Positions 23,485 through 33,018 of a stretch of DNA of 64,000 nucleotides are shown one piece after another. Origin of the DNA: Tenacibaculum skagerrakense (GTDB lineage Bacteria; Bacteroidota; Bacteroidia; Flavobacteriales; Flavobacteriaceae); NCBI RefSeq assembly GCF_004345825.1, contig NZ_SLXM01000007.1, forward strand, positions 124,001 to 188,000. The letters are read 5' to 3'. Each line of letters starts with the position of its first letter. The first letter of the stretch is position 1. The notes beneath the pieces are model-generated. The model ran no database searches. It worked only from the letters and a program-made list of their open reading frames with translations, and had not been told where the DNA came from. The translations under genes and the position numbers were made by a program.

Positions 23485-26322
23485 ATGCAATACAATCACC
23501 AAGAAATAGAGAAGAAGTGGCAAGAGTATTGGGCAAAAAACCAAACTTTTAAAGCAGATAATCCTGTCCTGAGCGGAGTCGAAGGGAGTTCAGATAAACC
23601 TAAGTATTATGTGTTAGATATGTTTCCTTATCCATCTGGAGCAGGATTACATGTTGGACATCCGTTAGGTTATATTGCTAGTGATATTTATGCTCGTTAC
23701 AAGCGTCACAAAGGATTTAATGTATTGCATCCTCAAGGATATGATAGTTTTGGATTACCAGCAGAGCAATATGCAATTCAAACTGGTCAGCATCCAGCTA
23801 TTACAACCGAAACGAATATTCAAACATATCGTAAACAGTTAGATAAAATCGGGTTTTCATTTGATTGGTCTCGTGAAGTTCGTACTTCGAATCCCGAGTA
23901 TTATAAATGGACACAGTGGATTTTTATTCAATTGTTCAATTCTTGGTATAATAAAGATACCGATAAAGCAGAAGATGTTAGCACGTTAGTTGCAAAATTT
24001 GAAGCGGAAGGAAACACAACTGTAAATGCAGTTTGTGATGAAGATATCGTAACATTTACTGCGGATGAGTGGAAAGGATTTTCATCAACAAAACAACAAG
24101 AAATATTATTACAATATCGTTTAACTTTTTTATCAGATACAGAAGTAAACTGGTGTCCAGCTTTAGGAACAGTTTTAGCAAATGATGAAATTGTAAACGG
24201 AGTTTCAGAACGAGGTGGACATACTGTTGTTCGTAAAAAAATGACACAATGGTCTATGCGAATTTCTGCCTACGCGCAACGTTTGTTAGATGGTTTAAAT
24301 GGAATTGACTGGCCACAACCGTTAAAAGATATTCAAACGAACTGGATTGGAAGATCTCAGGGAGCAATGGTTTCTTTTAATGTTGATGGACATGATGCAA
24401 AGATTGATGTATTCACAACACGTCCTGATACTATTTACGGAGTAAGTTTTATGACATTAGCTCCGGAACATGAATTAGTAGCAAAAATTACAACTGCTGA
24501 TCAAAAGGAAGCAGTAGAAGCTTATGTTGAAGCCACAGCAAAACGCTCTGAGCGCGATAGAATGGCCGATGTAAAAACAATTTCGGGTGTGTTTACAGGA
24601 GCCTATGCAATTCACCCATTCTCAGGAAAACAAGTTCCAATTTGGATTGGAGATTATGTGTTAGCGAGCTATGGAACGGGAGCTGTTATGGCAGTTCCTT
24701 GTGGAGATCAACGTGATTATGATTTCGCTAAGCATTTCGGATTAGAAATTCCAAATATTTTTGAAGGTGTAGATATTTCTGAGGAGGCGTTTGCTGATAA
24801 AGAAAAAACAGTAATCGCAAATTCTGATTTCTTAAACGGTTTATCGTATAAAAAAGCGATGAAAACGGTTATTTATGAAATGGAGCAACGTGGTTTCGGT
24901 TACGGAAAAATCAATTATCGTTTACGTGATGCTGTATTTAGTCGTCAACGTTATTGGGGAGAACCATTCCCAGTATATTACAAAGACGGAATGCCGCAAA
25001 TGATTGCTTCAGAACATTTACCAATTGTGTTACCAGAAGTAGAAAAGTATTTACCAACAGAAGATGGAAAACCTCCGTTAGGAAATGCTGATGTTTGGGC
25101 GTGGTGTACTGAAACAAATTCAGTGGTTAGTAATGAAAAAATAAATCACACTAGTGTTTTCCCATTAGAACTAAACACAATGCCAGGTTGGGCAGGAAGT
25201 TCTTGGTATTTTAACCGTTACATGGATGCAGATAACGAAGGTGAGTTTGTAAGTAAAGAAGCGGTTGAGTATTGGAAAGAAGTTGATTTATATATTGGTG
25301 GTTCTGAGCATGCAACAGGACACTTACTATATGCACGTTTTTGGCAAAAATTCTTATTTGATAGAGGATATTTACCTGTAGATGAATTTGTTAAGAAGTT
25401 AATCAACCAAGGAATGATTTTAGGTACTTCTGCAATTGTTTACAGAGTTTCTGGAACGAATAAATATGTCTCTCTAGGTTTAAAAGATCAATATGAAACA
25501 GAAGAATTACGTGTAGATGTTAAGTTGATTAATTCTTCGGATGAATTAGATATTGAAAGTTTAAAAAATTGGCAACCACAATTTACAGACGCAGAGTTTG
25601 AATTAGAGAATGGAAAGTATATCGTTGGTCGTGAAGTAGAAAAAATGTCTAAGCGTTGGTTTAACGTTGTTAATCCTGATGATATTTGTGCAGAATATGG
25701 AGCAGATAGTTTACGTTTATTCGAAATGTTCTTAGGTCCGTTAGAGCAATTTAAACCTTGGAAAACTTCTGGTATTTCTGGTGTATATTCTTTCTTAAAA
25801 AAATTATGGAAGTTATTCTATAACGGAGAAAATTTTGAAGTTTCTGAAGGAGAACCAAGTAAAGACAGTTTAAAAACATTGCATAAAACCATCAAAAAAG
25901 TAGAAGAAGATATCGAGAATTTCTCGTTCAACACGTCGGTTTCTACCTTTATGATTGCTGTAAATGAGTTAACCACTCAGAAATGTAATAACAAATCAGT
26001 TTTAGAGCAGTTATTAATCTTAATTTCTCCCTATGCGCCGCATATCACAGAAGAGTTGTGGAGTAAATTAGGAAATTCAGATTCTATCTCAACTGCACCT
26101 TTCCCTAAATTTGAGGAGAAGTATTTAGTAGAATCAGAGAAAGAATATCCAGTTTCTTTTAACGGTAAAATGCGTTTCAAATTAAACTTGCCTTTAGATA
26201 TGAACAAAGATGAGATTGAAAAGGTGGTAATGGCGCATGAGAAAACACAAGAACAATTACAAGGTCGTTCACCAAAGAAAGTAATTATTGTGCCAGGTAA
26301 GATTATTAACATCGTAGGATAA
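23485..26322 (+). CDS. leuS: Leucyl-tRNA synthetase
   Basis: This 945-aa class I synthetase charges tRNA-Leu. Landmarks are HVGH at 56-59 (HIGH motif), the CP1 editing domain at about 240-430 with its TRPDT block (DVFTTRPDTIYG), the catalytic return region with LRDAVFSRQRYWGEP near 475, KMSKR at 720-724 (the KMSKS loop), and the C-terminal anticodon domain. Residues 27-35 (PVLSGVEGS) lie before the first strand and come from an in-frame palindromic repeat; the flanking sequence reads on as normal LeuRS. The insertion is in a surface tail, so function is probably kept. Confidence 0.97.
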   Translation: MQYNHQEIEKKWQEYWAKNQTFKADNPVLSGVEGSSDKPKYYVLDMFPYPSGAGLHVGHPLGYIASDIYARYKRHKGFNVLHPQGYDSFGLPAEQYAIQTGQHPAITTETNIQTYRKQLDKIGFSFDWSREVRTSNPEYYKWTQWIFIQLFNSWYNKDTDKAEDVSTLVAKFEAEGNTTVNAVCDEDIVTFTADEWKGFSSTKQQEILLQYRLTFLSDTEVNWCPALGTVLANDEIVNGVSERGGHTVVRKKMTQWSMRISAYAQRLLDGLNGIDWPQPLKDIQTNWIGRSQGAMVSFNVDGHDAKIDVFTTRPDTIYGVSFMTLAPEHELVAKITTADQKEAVEAYVEATAKRSERDRMADVKTISGVFTGAYAIHPFSGKQVPIWIGDYVLASYGTGAVMAVPCGDQRDYDFAKHFGLEIPNIFEGVDISEEAFADKEKTVIANSDFLNGLSYKKAMKTVIYEMEQRGFGYGKINYRLRDAVFSRQRYWGEPFPVYYKDGMPQMIASEHLPIVLPEVEKYLPTEDGKPPLGNADVWAWCTETNSVVSNEKINHTSVFPLELNTMPGWAGSSWYFNRYMDADNEGEFVSKEAVEYWKEVDLYIGGSEHATGHLLYARFWQKFLFDRGYLPVDEFVKKLINQGMILGTSAIVYRVSGTNKYVSLGLKDQYETEELRVDVKLINSSDELDIESLKNWQPQFTDAEFELENGKYIVGREVEKMSKRWFNVVNPDDICAEYGADSLRLFEMFLGPLEQFKPWKTSGISGVYSFLKKLWKLFYNGENFEVSEGEPSKDSLKTLHKTIKKVEEDIENFSFNTSVSTFMIAVNELTTQKCNNKSVLEQLLILISPYAPHITEELWSKLGNSDSISTAPFPKFEEKYLVESEKEYPVSFNGKMRFKLNLPLDMNKDEIEKVVMAHEKTQEQLQGRSPKKVIIVPGKIINIVG
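23563..23586 (+). repeat. Palindromic (REP-like) repeat inserted in frame in leuS
   Basis: The 24-nt stretch contains CCTGAGCGGAGTCGAAGG, whose complement CCTTCGACTCCGCTCAGG is a repeat unit I recognise as widespread in flavobacterial genomes. It is GC-rich against an AT-rich gene and adds residues P-V-L-S-G-V-E-G-S to LeuRS without breaking the frame. Confidence 0.75.
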
Positions 26323-26341
26323 CGATAAAATTATAGTAGAT

Positions 26342-26381
26342 AAGGTTGTTTTGATACTACTAATCAAAGCAACCTTTTTTT
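26342..26381 (+). terminator. leuS terminator
   Basis: A 14-bp stem (26342-26355 with 26363-26376, one G-U pair) with a 7-nt loop, followed by a T-run. Confidence 0.92.
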
Positions 26382-26387
26382 ATTTTT

Positions 26388-26460
26388 CAACCTGAATTTA
26401 TTTCAGATAAAAATTTTAACGACGTTAATCTGTTTCAAAGCATCGGGACGGAATGACAAT
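26388..26460. repeat. Degenerate palindromic repeat element
   Basis: The stretch carries CCTGAATTTATTTCAG at one end and CATCGGGACGGAATGACA at the other, two sequence blocks I recognise from dispersed intergenic repeats of flavobacteria. It fills most of the gap between leuS and the SWEET gene. Confidence 0.5.
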
Positions 26461-26482
26461 AAGAATTAAATAAGATTTAAAG

Positions 26483-26737
26483 ATGGAATTTCAAGAAGTT
26501 TTAGGATATTTAGCAGCCTTTTTAACAACGGCTTCCTTTTTACCACAAGTATATAAATCTTGGAAAACAAAGTCTACGGAAGGATTATCATTAACCATGT
26601 ACACCGTATTTTTTTTAGGAATTGTTTGTTGGTTGATTTACGGTATCTTCTTAAATAGTTTGCCTATAATTTTAGCAAATACCATTACAGGAGTTAGTGC
26701 ATTTTCACTTATACTAATGAAGTTAAAGTATAAATAA
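26483..26737 (+). CDS. SemiSWEET-type sugar transporter
   Basis: This 84-aa protein has three membrane helices with the PQ-loop/MtN3 signature: LAAFLTTASFLPQVYKSWKT (with the PQ at residues 21-22) and LSLTMYTVFFLGIVCWLIYG after it. SemiSWEETs dimerise to carry sugars by facilitated diffusion across the inner membrane. Length and topology are typical. It stands alone between a repeat element and a membrane-protein gene. Confidence 0.92.
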   Translation: MEFQEVLGYLAAFLTTASFLPQVYKSWKTKSTEGLSLTMYTVFFLGIVCWLIYGIFLNSLPIILANTITGVSAFSLILMKLKYK

Positions 26738-26815
26738 TAGAAGTGGTTGAATATTTTTTTTGTAACATTTTCCCCATTTCTATTACAAATCAAATAGCAT
26801 CTATTAAATAGCTCT

Positions 26816-27772
26816 ATGAAAAAGATATCTATTAACCATGTTTGGTTATTTTGGCTTGTTCCGCTATGCATGTTTATTTTTGTTGGATATCCACAACTCA
26901 AAAAATCGTATGGTCTTTACGAGAATAGAGTTCAAAAATATGAGAAAGAAAAAATAGAATTAGATTCTTTACGTAATATAAACCAACCTTCAGCAAAGGC
27001 AAATCATCGATTAAAGACTTTAGAAATAACTGTTCCAATAACAGAGAAAGTTATTTTGAAGGAACAATATACCTATTACAAAACAGGAGGAATGTTGTTT
27101 ATGCTAGCAGTATTATTTGTGGCTATTTTTGGTTCTAGTTATTTAGCAAGTAAGAAAAAAAACGCGCCTACTAATAAGCGTATTGATTTTGTCTTTGAAG
27201 ACCCTGCTCAAGATGCAATTGGACAATCTGTTTCTTGGGAAGCTACTAAAAATTCAGGAAGTAATTTTTATAGTCAACAATTAAAAAAAACAAATTTTGG
27301 ATATAAAATTAGTAATACTACAACGCTAAAAGCAGTACCGTTAGCTTTCTTTTTTATAGGACTTAATTATGTTGTCTGGAGTTTTATTGAGTACTTTCAA
27401 TTATCAAATATTCCACTTACATTTATGAAAGCGGGTAATTTATTTTTTACTTCAGGAGGTGTATTTATGTTAGTAGGAATAATCTTGACTTTTGTGTTTT
27501 CTTCTACCACACAATTGCACAAATATAAACGAAGTGTTATTATTAACGGAACTTTAATTCCTTTTCAAAATATATACGCGTTACAATTATTACAAAAGTA
27601 TGTTTCTAGTAATAATAGTGGTGGATATGTATGTTATGAGTTAAATTTAGTGACAAATTCTGGAGATAGAATAAATTTGTTAAATCATGGTGATAAGGAG
27701 TATATGTTAAGTGATATGATGAAGGTTAGTCAGTTTTTTAAAGTACCAGTTTGGAACCACGGCGTGGTTTAA
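26816..27772 (+). CDS. Membrane protein of unknown function
   Basis: This 318-aa protein has membrane helices at about residues 8-22, 90-107, 172-190 and 206-228. The loop between the first two is charged and helical, with a central threonine/valine-rich strand (LEITVPITEKVIL). The C-terminal 85 residues (ALQLLQKYVSS, YELNLVTNSGDRINLLNHG) look like a PH-like membrane-associated domain, as in some bacterial membrane proteins. I do not recognise a family. It lies 34 bp before the next gene and may be cotranscribed with it. Confidence 0.7.
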   Translation: MKKISINHVWLFWLVPLCMFIFVGYPQLKKSYGLYENRVQKYEKEKIELDSLRNINQPSAKANHRLKTLEITVPITEKVILKEQYTYYKTGGMLFMLAVLFVAIFGSSYLASKKKNAPTNKRIDFVFEDPAQDAIGQSVSWEATKNSGSNFYSQQLKKTNFGYKISNTTTLKAVPLAFFFIGLNYVVWSFIEYFQLSNIPLTFMKAGNLFFTSGGVFMLVGIILTFVFSSTTQLHKYKRSVIINGTLIPFQNIYALQLLQKYVSSNNSGGYVCYELNLVTNSGDRINLLNHGDKEYMLSDMMKVSQFFKVPVWNHGVV

Positions 27773-27806
27773 TTGTCTCTTTTAGTTTAATTTATTATTT
27801 TGGAAA

Positions 27807-29021
27807 ATGATACTTCATCAGTGTAAGGTTAAAAATTCAGATTATAAAGCTCAGTTTTTTAGAGCTGTAGAAGCTATTCCTGCCAAAATTTTCCAAGAAT
27901 TACACTGTACTGATAACCTGTATTTTAATCCAAAGTATCTAATATCGCTAGCTGAGAATCACCCAAACATAGATTTTTGGTATGTAATTTTGTACGATGT
28001 ACATGATAGTCCAATTGCTTTTGCTACTATTCAGATAGTCGATTTTTTTCTTGAGAATGTGCAGAATGATTTAAAGGGTATTGCTGAAAAAATTCAAAAA
28101 ATTGGAAGACGTTTAGGGTTAATTACAAACAGAAAACCTTTTAAGATTCTTACTTGTGGTAATACTTTTGTAAGTGGTGAACATGGAATCTTTATTAAAA
28201 GTAATCAAAACAAACAGCAGGTAATTAAAGAGTTAGCAAAATCTGTTGTTCAGTTAGTTAATGACGAAAAACAGTTTAGTTATAAAATAAGTGGTTTCAT
28301 GTTAAAAGATTTTATACATGAATCACTTTTTGTATCTGACGAATTGCTAGAATACAATTATCATTCGTTTAATGTAGAGCCTAATATGCTAATGCAAATC
28401 GACAAAGATTGGCATAATTTTTCCGATTATTTAGGGGCTATGAAAACTAAGTTTCGTGTAAAAGCTAAAAAAGCTATGGAACTAAGTTTTCCTCTTGACA
28501 TAGTAGAGATAGATGAAAGTAATCTGCAAAAGTATTTACCAGAAATGGAAGTGCTTTATAAAAGTGTTTCTTCTAAAGCTGAATTTAATTTAGGTTCTTT
28601 TAATTTAGAATCTTACGGAGATTTAAAGAAAAATTTAGGAGAAAACTACCTTATAAAAGGATATGTTTTAAATGGTAGATTAGTCGGGTTTTTATCAGCA
28701 ATGATAAACGAAGCTAATTTAGATGCTCATTTTGTGGGTATTGATTATGAATATAATAGAGAGTATGCTGTATATCAACGAATGTTATACGATTATATTC
28801 AGATTGCCATTGAAAACAAATTAAAGCAAATTAATTTTGGAAGAACTGCAAGTGAAATTAAAAGTTCAGTAGGAGCAGAGCCACAAAACTTAACAATTTA
28901 TTTTAGGCATAAAAATCATATACCAAATAAGATTTTAAGGTTCTTTATTAATAAAATTCAGCCTACGCCTTTCAGTCAAAAATTCCCTTTTAAAGTTAAA
29001 ACACTTGTTGCTCAAAACTAA
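27807..29021 (+). CDS. GNAT-like / FemX-type acyltransferase
   Basis: This 404-aa soluble protein has a C-terminal GNAT-fold half (about residues 210-385) in which LIKGYVLNGRLVGFLSAMI, the AHFVGIDYEYNREYAVYQRM block and KQINFGRTASEIKSSVGA resemble peptidoglycan-bridge or DUF482-type acyltransferases (BioF2-like). The N-terminal half is less defined. Acyl or aminoacyl transfer is likely, but the substrate is unknown. It is followed 33 bp later by a thioesterase gene. Confidence 0.75.
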   Translation: MILHQCKVKNSDYKAQFFRAVEAIPAKIFQELHCTDNLYFNPKYLISLAENHPNIDFWYVILYDVHDSPIAFATIQIVDFFLENVQNDLKGIAEKIQKIGRRLGLITNRKPFKILTCGNTFVSGEHGIFIKSNQNKQQVIKELAKSVVQLVNDEKQFSYKISGFMLKDFIHESLFVSDELLEYNYHSFNVEPNMLMQIDKDWHNFSDYLGAMKTKFRVKAKKAMELSFPLDIVEIDESNLQKYLPEMEVLYKSVSSKAEFNLGSFNLESYGDLKKNLGENYLIKGYVLNGRLVGFLSAMINEANLDAHFVGIDYEYNREYAVYQRMLYDYIQIAIENKLKQINFGRTASEIKSSVGAEPQNLTIYFRHKNHIPNKILRFFINKIQPTPFSQKFPFKVKTLVAQN

Positions 29022-29054
29022 AAAGAGTACTTTTATTTTGTAAATTTTAACCAA

Positions 29055-29921
29055 ATGAAAGATACTAATGACTTGCTAAATATTCTTAGTCTCACCGACG
29101 AAGGAAATAACAATTTTAGCGGAATTAGCAGAGATATAGGAAGCCCAAATGTTTTTGGCGGACAAGTATTAGCCCAGGCATTACACGCGGCTTACAAGAC
29201 AATAAGCAACAAAAGAATTTTACATTCACTACATTCTTATTTTTTAGAAGCTGGAGATTTAGAGTTGCCAATAATTTATAATGTACAAACAATTAGAGAT
29301 GGAGGTAGTTTTTCTACAAGGAGAGTAACAGCTCATCAAAACGATAAAACTATTTTTATTTTGGCGTGTTCTTTTCATAAAGAAGAAGAAGGATATGAAC
29401 ATCAAATGCCAATGAAAAAAGACTTAACTCCACCAGAGGATTTGTTAAGTTGGAATGATGTTCTTGATCAGTTCGGGGATTTTCTGCCTAAAAAAATGAA
29501 AGAATTTTTAAGTATTGAACGTCCTATCAGTTTTAAACCAGTACAAGTTATAAATCCATTTGAACAAAAAAATTTACCGCCAATTGTTGATGTTTGGTTT
29601 AAATTAAAAGGAGATAGTACCGATGTAAACTTGCAAATGAAGCAGCAAATTTTAACCTACATTTCTGATTATAATATTTTAACAGCGTGTTTATATCCAA
29701 ATGCAAGTAAAGCACATTTTGGAAACACACAAATGGCAAGTTTAGATCATTCGATGTGGTTTTACAGAGATTTTGACTTTTCAGATTGGATGCTGTTTTC
29801 AATTGAAAGTCCAAATACATTTGGAGCAAGAGGTTTTGCTTGCGGAAACATTTATACAAGAGATGGTAAATTAGTAGCTTCAGTAGCCCAAGAAGGATTA
29901 ATGAGACCTTCATCAAAATAA
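29055..29921 (+). CDS. tesB: Acyl-CoA thioesterase II
   Basis: This 288-aa protein is a TesB-type double hot-dog thioesterase that hydrolyses acyl-CoA to free acid and CoA. Signatures are FGGQVLAQALHAAYKT near residue 35, LHSLHSYFLEAGD near 60, SFSTRRVTAHQNDKTIF near 88, the C-terminal LDHSMWFYRDFDFSDW block near 226 with its catalytic Asp, and RGFACGNIYTRDGKLVASVAQEG near 259. The length is standard. It forms a short run with the acyltransferase-like gene and SdpI-like gene. Confidence 0.95.
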   Translation: MKDTNDLLNILSLTDEGNNNFSGISRDIGSPNVFGGQVLAQALHAAYKTISNKRILHSLHSYFLEAGDLELPIIYNVQTIRDGGSFSTRRVTAHQNDKTIFILACSFHKEEEGYEHQMPMKKDLTPPEDLLSWNDVLDQFGDFLPKKMKEFLSIERPISFKPVQVINPFEQKNLPPIVDVWFKLKGDSTDVNLQMKQQILTYISDYNILTACLYPNASKAHFGNTQMASLDHSMWFYRDFDFSDWMLFSIESPNTFGARGFACGNIYTRDGKLVASVAQEGLMRPSSK

Positions 29922-29927
29922 AGAATT

Positions 29928-30275
29928 ATGAGTCCATTTTATTACGTACTTTCTGTTAACGGATTGGTTTTTTTACTAAGCCTTGTTTTTTATTTCTATC
30001 CGCCTAAAAAAGTTAATAATTTTTATGGGTATAGAACCCCAAGATCTATGGCGAATCAAAACGTTTGGGAGGTAGCAAATTCGCTTTTTAATAAGTTTTT
30101 ACTTCAGTATTCTGCAATAGCTTTAGCAGCTGCATTAGTGTTTGCTTTTATTGCTAAAGACACTTCTTGGCAACCGATTGCAATTATGGTATTAACGCTT
30201 GGTGTGTGTGTTGTTAAAACAGAACAAGAATTGAATAAACACTTTGATAAGGAAGGAAATAAACTGAAGAAATAG
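29928..30275 (+). CDS. SdpI-family membrane protein
   Basis: This 115-aa protein has three membrane helices (about 5-23, 60-78, 83-98) and the SdpI/YhfL signature YGYRTPRSMANQNVWEVANS at residues 33-52. In Bacillus, SdpI gives immunity to the SdpC toxin; most homologues have no known role and no toxin gene is next to this one. It lies 6 bp after tesB and converges with the SCO gene. Confidence 0.85.
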   Translation: MSPFYYVLSVNGLVFLLSLVFYFYPPKKVNNFYGYRTPRSMANQNVWEVANSLFNKFLLQYSAIALAAALVFAFIAKDTSWQPIAIMVLTLGVCVVKTEQELNKHFDKEGNKLKK

Positions 30276-30276
30276 C

Positions 30277-30951
30277 TTATTTATACTCTTCTTTTAGTAG
30301 TAAAATATCATCAATTATTTTCTGCATATTTTCAAACTTTGTACCGTCGTACATTCCACGAATTCGTTTGTCTTTATCAATTAGGATAAAGTTTTCGGTA
30401 TGAATAAAATCTTGCGCACCACCATCTCCTTCATCTAAAACGGCAAAATAACTCTTACGAGCTAATTCGTAAATATGTTTTTTATCTCCAGTAGTAACAT
30501 TCCATTTTCCATTAATAATTCCTTTTCTTTCAGCATAAGCTTTTAAAACAGGTACGCTGTCTAACTCTGGAGTTACAGAATGTGATAAGAACATAACATC
30601 ATTATCATCTTTAAAACGTTCTTGTAATTCAAGCATGTTGTTAGACATAGGAACGCAAATTCCTTTACAGGTAACAAAAAAGAAATCTGCCACATAAATT
30701 TTCCCTTCATAATCTTTTTGTGTAATCTTTTTTCCATCTTGATTAATCAATTCAAAATCGGCAATAGTATGGTTTTTAGTAAACATTCTTATCGAACGGT
30801 CTACTAATTTCGGATTTACATCTGCAGGATTATAAATAGGTAGCTTTTGATCTACTTTCACTAAAAAATAGTATGCAGGTAACGCAATAAGAGTAAATAA
30901 GATTAAAAAAAGAAAAGTATACTTCGATTTTTTGAAAAACTGTACGTTCAT
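30277..30951 (-). CDS. SCO1/SenC-family copper chaperone
   Basis: The ATG at 30951 is chosen because it starts a normal N-terminal anchor helix (about residues 11-30); the frame upstream to 31068 only adds a non-coding-looking extension. The 224-aa periplasmic thioredoxin-fold domain carries the Cu-binding CxxxC (C95-KGI-C99) and the distant ligand His184 (DFIHTENF). SCO proteins deliver copper to cytochrome oxidase CuA or act as thiol reductases. It converges with the SdpI-like gene. Confidence 0.93.
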   Translation of the reverse strand: MNVQFFKKSKYTFLFLILFTLIALPAYYFLVKVDQKLPIYNPADVNPKLVDRSIRMFTKNHTIADFELINQDGKKITQKDYEGKIYVADFFFVTCKGICVPMSNNMLELQERFKDDNDVMFLSHSVTPELDSVPVLKAYAERKGIINGKWNVTTGDKKHIYELARKSYFAVLDEGDGGAQDFIHTENFILIDKDKRIRGMYDGTKFENMQKIIDDILLLKEEYK

Positions 30952-31063
30952 TTTTAGCAAGATTCTAATGCAAAAATACAGCTTAAAAAGGCAGTTTCCT
31001 AAAATCTTTGTTAAAACAGAAATAAGTGTTAAGACTGCGTTTTTACAACTCTTTATAAAAACG

Positions 31064-31072
31064 TACATTTGC
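31064..31072 (+). promoter_or_regulatory. rseP promoter -7 box
   Basis: TACATTTGC matches TAnnTTTGC, 30 bp before the rseP ATG. Confidence 0.55.
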
Positions 31073-31102
31073 TGAATTCAAAAAAGACACTAAATACCAT
31101 TT

Positions 31103-32449
31103 ATGGAAATTTTAATAAAGGCATCACAATTCATTTTAAGTTTATCGTTACTAATTGTTTTACACGAATTAGGACATTTTATACCTGCTAAATTATTTAA
31201 AACTAAGGTTGAAAAATTCTACTTATTCTTCGATTATAAGTTCTCATTATTTAAAAAGAAGATTGGAGAAACGGTATATGGAATTGGTTGGATACCGTTA
31301 GGAGGCTATGTAAAAATTGCCGGAATGATTGATGAAAGTATGGATACTGAACAGATGAAAGAAGAACCAAAACCATGGGAGTTTCGTTCTAAACCAGCAT
31401 GGCAACGTTTAATAATCATGTTAGGAGGAGTAATTGTAAACTTTGTTTTAGGTATTCTAATTTACATTGCTTTAATGTGGGGATATGGTGAGAAATATTT
31501 GCCAAATGAGAATGTAAAAGATGGTATTTGGGCTCAAGATGAATTGGCACAAACTTTAGGGTTAGAAACTGGAGATAAGATTATTTCTGTGGATGGTAAA
31601 GTTATTGAAAAATTTAATGAGATTCCTGTAGAGTTTATCAATGGTAATAATTTTGTAATTGAAAGAAATGGAGAGCAAATAGCAAAAGAAATTCCAGTTG
31701 ATTTTATTTCAAAATTAGTTGATAGAGATAAGGATGCAGGAAATTTTATTCAATATCGTTATCCTTTTGTGGTTGGAAAAGTTCCAGAGACATCTATAAA
31801 TTTAGCTTCAGGTTTACAATCTAAAGATATTGTAATGAGTGTTGCTGGAAAAGAAGTAAAATATTTTGATGAAGTAGCTTCGATTTTAGAAACATTAAAA
31901 AATAAAAGCACAGAACTAGTCGTAAAAAGAGGCGACGAAACTAAAGGAATTAATGTGAAAGTAAATGAAGAAGGAAAATTAATGGTTCAACCTGCTTTTT
32001 TAAACTTACTTGATTTAGAAAAGTTAGGATATTATACCTTGGCGGATAAGAAATATACCTTTATGGAATCAATTCCTGCGGGTCTTAATAAATCTTGGAC
32101 AACCTTAACCAATTACGTAAAGCAATTAAAAAAGATATTTAATCCGAGTACTGGTGCTTATAAAGGATTAGGAGGATTTATTTCTATCGGAAGTATTTTC
32201 CCTTCAGAATGGAGTGCATATAGTTTCTGGAGTATCACAGCGTTTTTATCAATTATGCTAGGTTTTATGAACTTGTTACCAATTCCAGCTTTAGATGGAG
32301 GACATGTTGTGTTTACTTTATGGGAAATGATTACAGGTAAGAAGCCAAGTGATAAATTCTTAGAATATGCACAGGTAGTTGGATTTGTATTGTTATTAGC
32401 ATTATTAATATTCGCCAACGGTAATGATGTAGTGAAGCTATTTAAATAA
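31103..32449 (+). CDS. rseP: RIP metalloprotease RseP (site-2 protease)
   Basis: This 448-aa integral membrane zinc protease cuts anti-sigma factors and signal-peptide remnants within the membrane. The first helix holds HELGH (H21-H25), the last helices hold the third zinc ligand in ALDGGH (D398), and two PDZ-like regions lie between (about 120-290). About four membrane helices are seen. The length is typical for Bacteroidota. It has its own promoter and no sigma or anti-sigma gene adjacent. Confidence 0.96.
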   Translation: MEILIKASQFILSLSLLIVLHELGHFIPAKLFKTKVEKFYLFFDYKFSLFKKKIGETVYGIGWIPLGGYVKIAGMIDESMDTEQMKEEPKPWEFRSKPAWQRLIIMLGGVIVNFVLGILIYIALMWGYGEKYLPNENVKDGIWAQDELAQTLGLETGDKIISVDGKVIEKFNEIPVEFINGNNFVIERNGEQIAKEIPVDFISKLVDRDKDAGNFIQYRYPFVVGKVPETSINLASGLQSKDIVMSVAGKEVKYFDEVASILETLKNKSTELVVKRGDETKGINVKVNEEGKLMVQPAFLNLLDLEKLGYYTLADKKYTFMESIPAGLNKSWTTLTNYVKQLKKIFNPSTGAYKGLGGFISIGSIFPSEWSAYSFWSITAFLSIMLGFMNLLPIPALDGGHVVFTLWEMITGKKPSDKFLEYAQVVGFVLLLALLIFANGNDVVKLFK

Positions 32450-32607
32450 GCTTGTAAGAGGATAGAGGATAAAAACTGTATTTGCAAGTAATTCTAACTC
32501 TTAGGATTCATTATTGATATTGGTCTATTATGTAAAGAAAAAATTCATTATTTTGGAAGTGCCTTATTGTAGATTTAGATGATAAGGAGAATCTAACCTT
32601 ATTTAGA

Positions 32608-32946
32608 ATGAATTTAATTACCAAAATATTTAACCTGCTTTCTGAGCCTAATGATTTTAAAGATAATCCTTACGGATGGTTGACTAATCAGGTTGGTCAT
32701 TTATCCTTAAGTTTTGTATTAACTTTGTATTTAAGCTTGCTAATTGGAGATTTATATGCTCCTATTAGTATTGGGGCTTTATGGTTGATATGGGAGATTA
32801 GTCAATACAAAAAGTCTAATAATTTTATAGATGTTATAGAAGATTTAATCTTTGAGATAGGTGGTGTATTAATATTTATTAATTGGAATATATTCTTGCC
32901 ATTAAGCATTTTAGTATTGATTTTATGCTTAATAAGAAGGCTTTAA
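32608..32946 (+). CDS. Small membrane protein of unknown function
   Basis: This 112-aa protein has three hydrophobic segments (about 33-46, 50-65, 88-108) and polar motifs LTNQVGHLSLSF near residue 26, LWLIWEISQYKK near 59 and NFIDVIEDLIFEIGG near 72, in which conserved-looking H, E, Q and D residues lie near membrane edges. The pattern recalls VanZ-like or phage-type small membrane proteins, but I cannot place it. It stands alone and ends at a strong hairpin. Confidence 0.6.
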   Translation: MNLITKIFNLLSEPNDFKDNPYGWLTNQVGHLSLSFVLTLYLSLLIGDLYAPISIGALWLIWEISQYKKSNNFIDVIEDLIFEIGGVLIFINWNIFLPLSILVLILCLIRRL

Positions 32947-32976
32947 ATAAGTACTGAAATAAACAATATAAGTAAT

Positions 32977-33018
32977 AAAGTAAAAGCTACTTCTTTTTTA
33001 AGAAGTAGCTTTTACTTT
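32977..33018. terminator. 19-bp hairpin shared by two convergent genes
   Basis: A perfect 19-bp stem (32977-32995 with 33000-33018) has a 4-nt loop and U-rich arm ends on both strands. The stop codon of the minus-strand zinc-ribbon gene lies in the loop/stem junction. It likely ends both that gene and the 112-aa membrane protein gene. Confidence 0.75.

Noticed and set aside
29928..30275. SdpI-like protein as an immunity gene for the RiPP
   Set aside because: It is 25 kb from the cluster, and most SdpI-family members are not linked to toxins.
30952..31068. Longer SCO protein start
   Set aside because: Adds an extension before the anchor helix and overlaps the rseP promoter region; the ATG at 30951 is standard.
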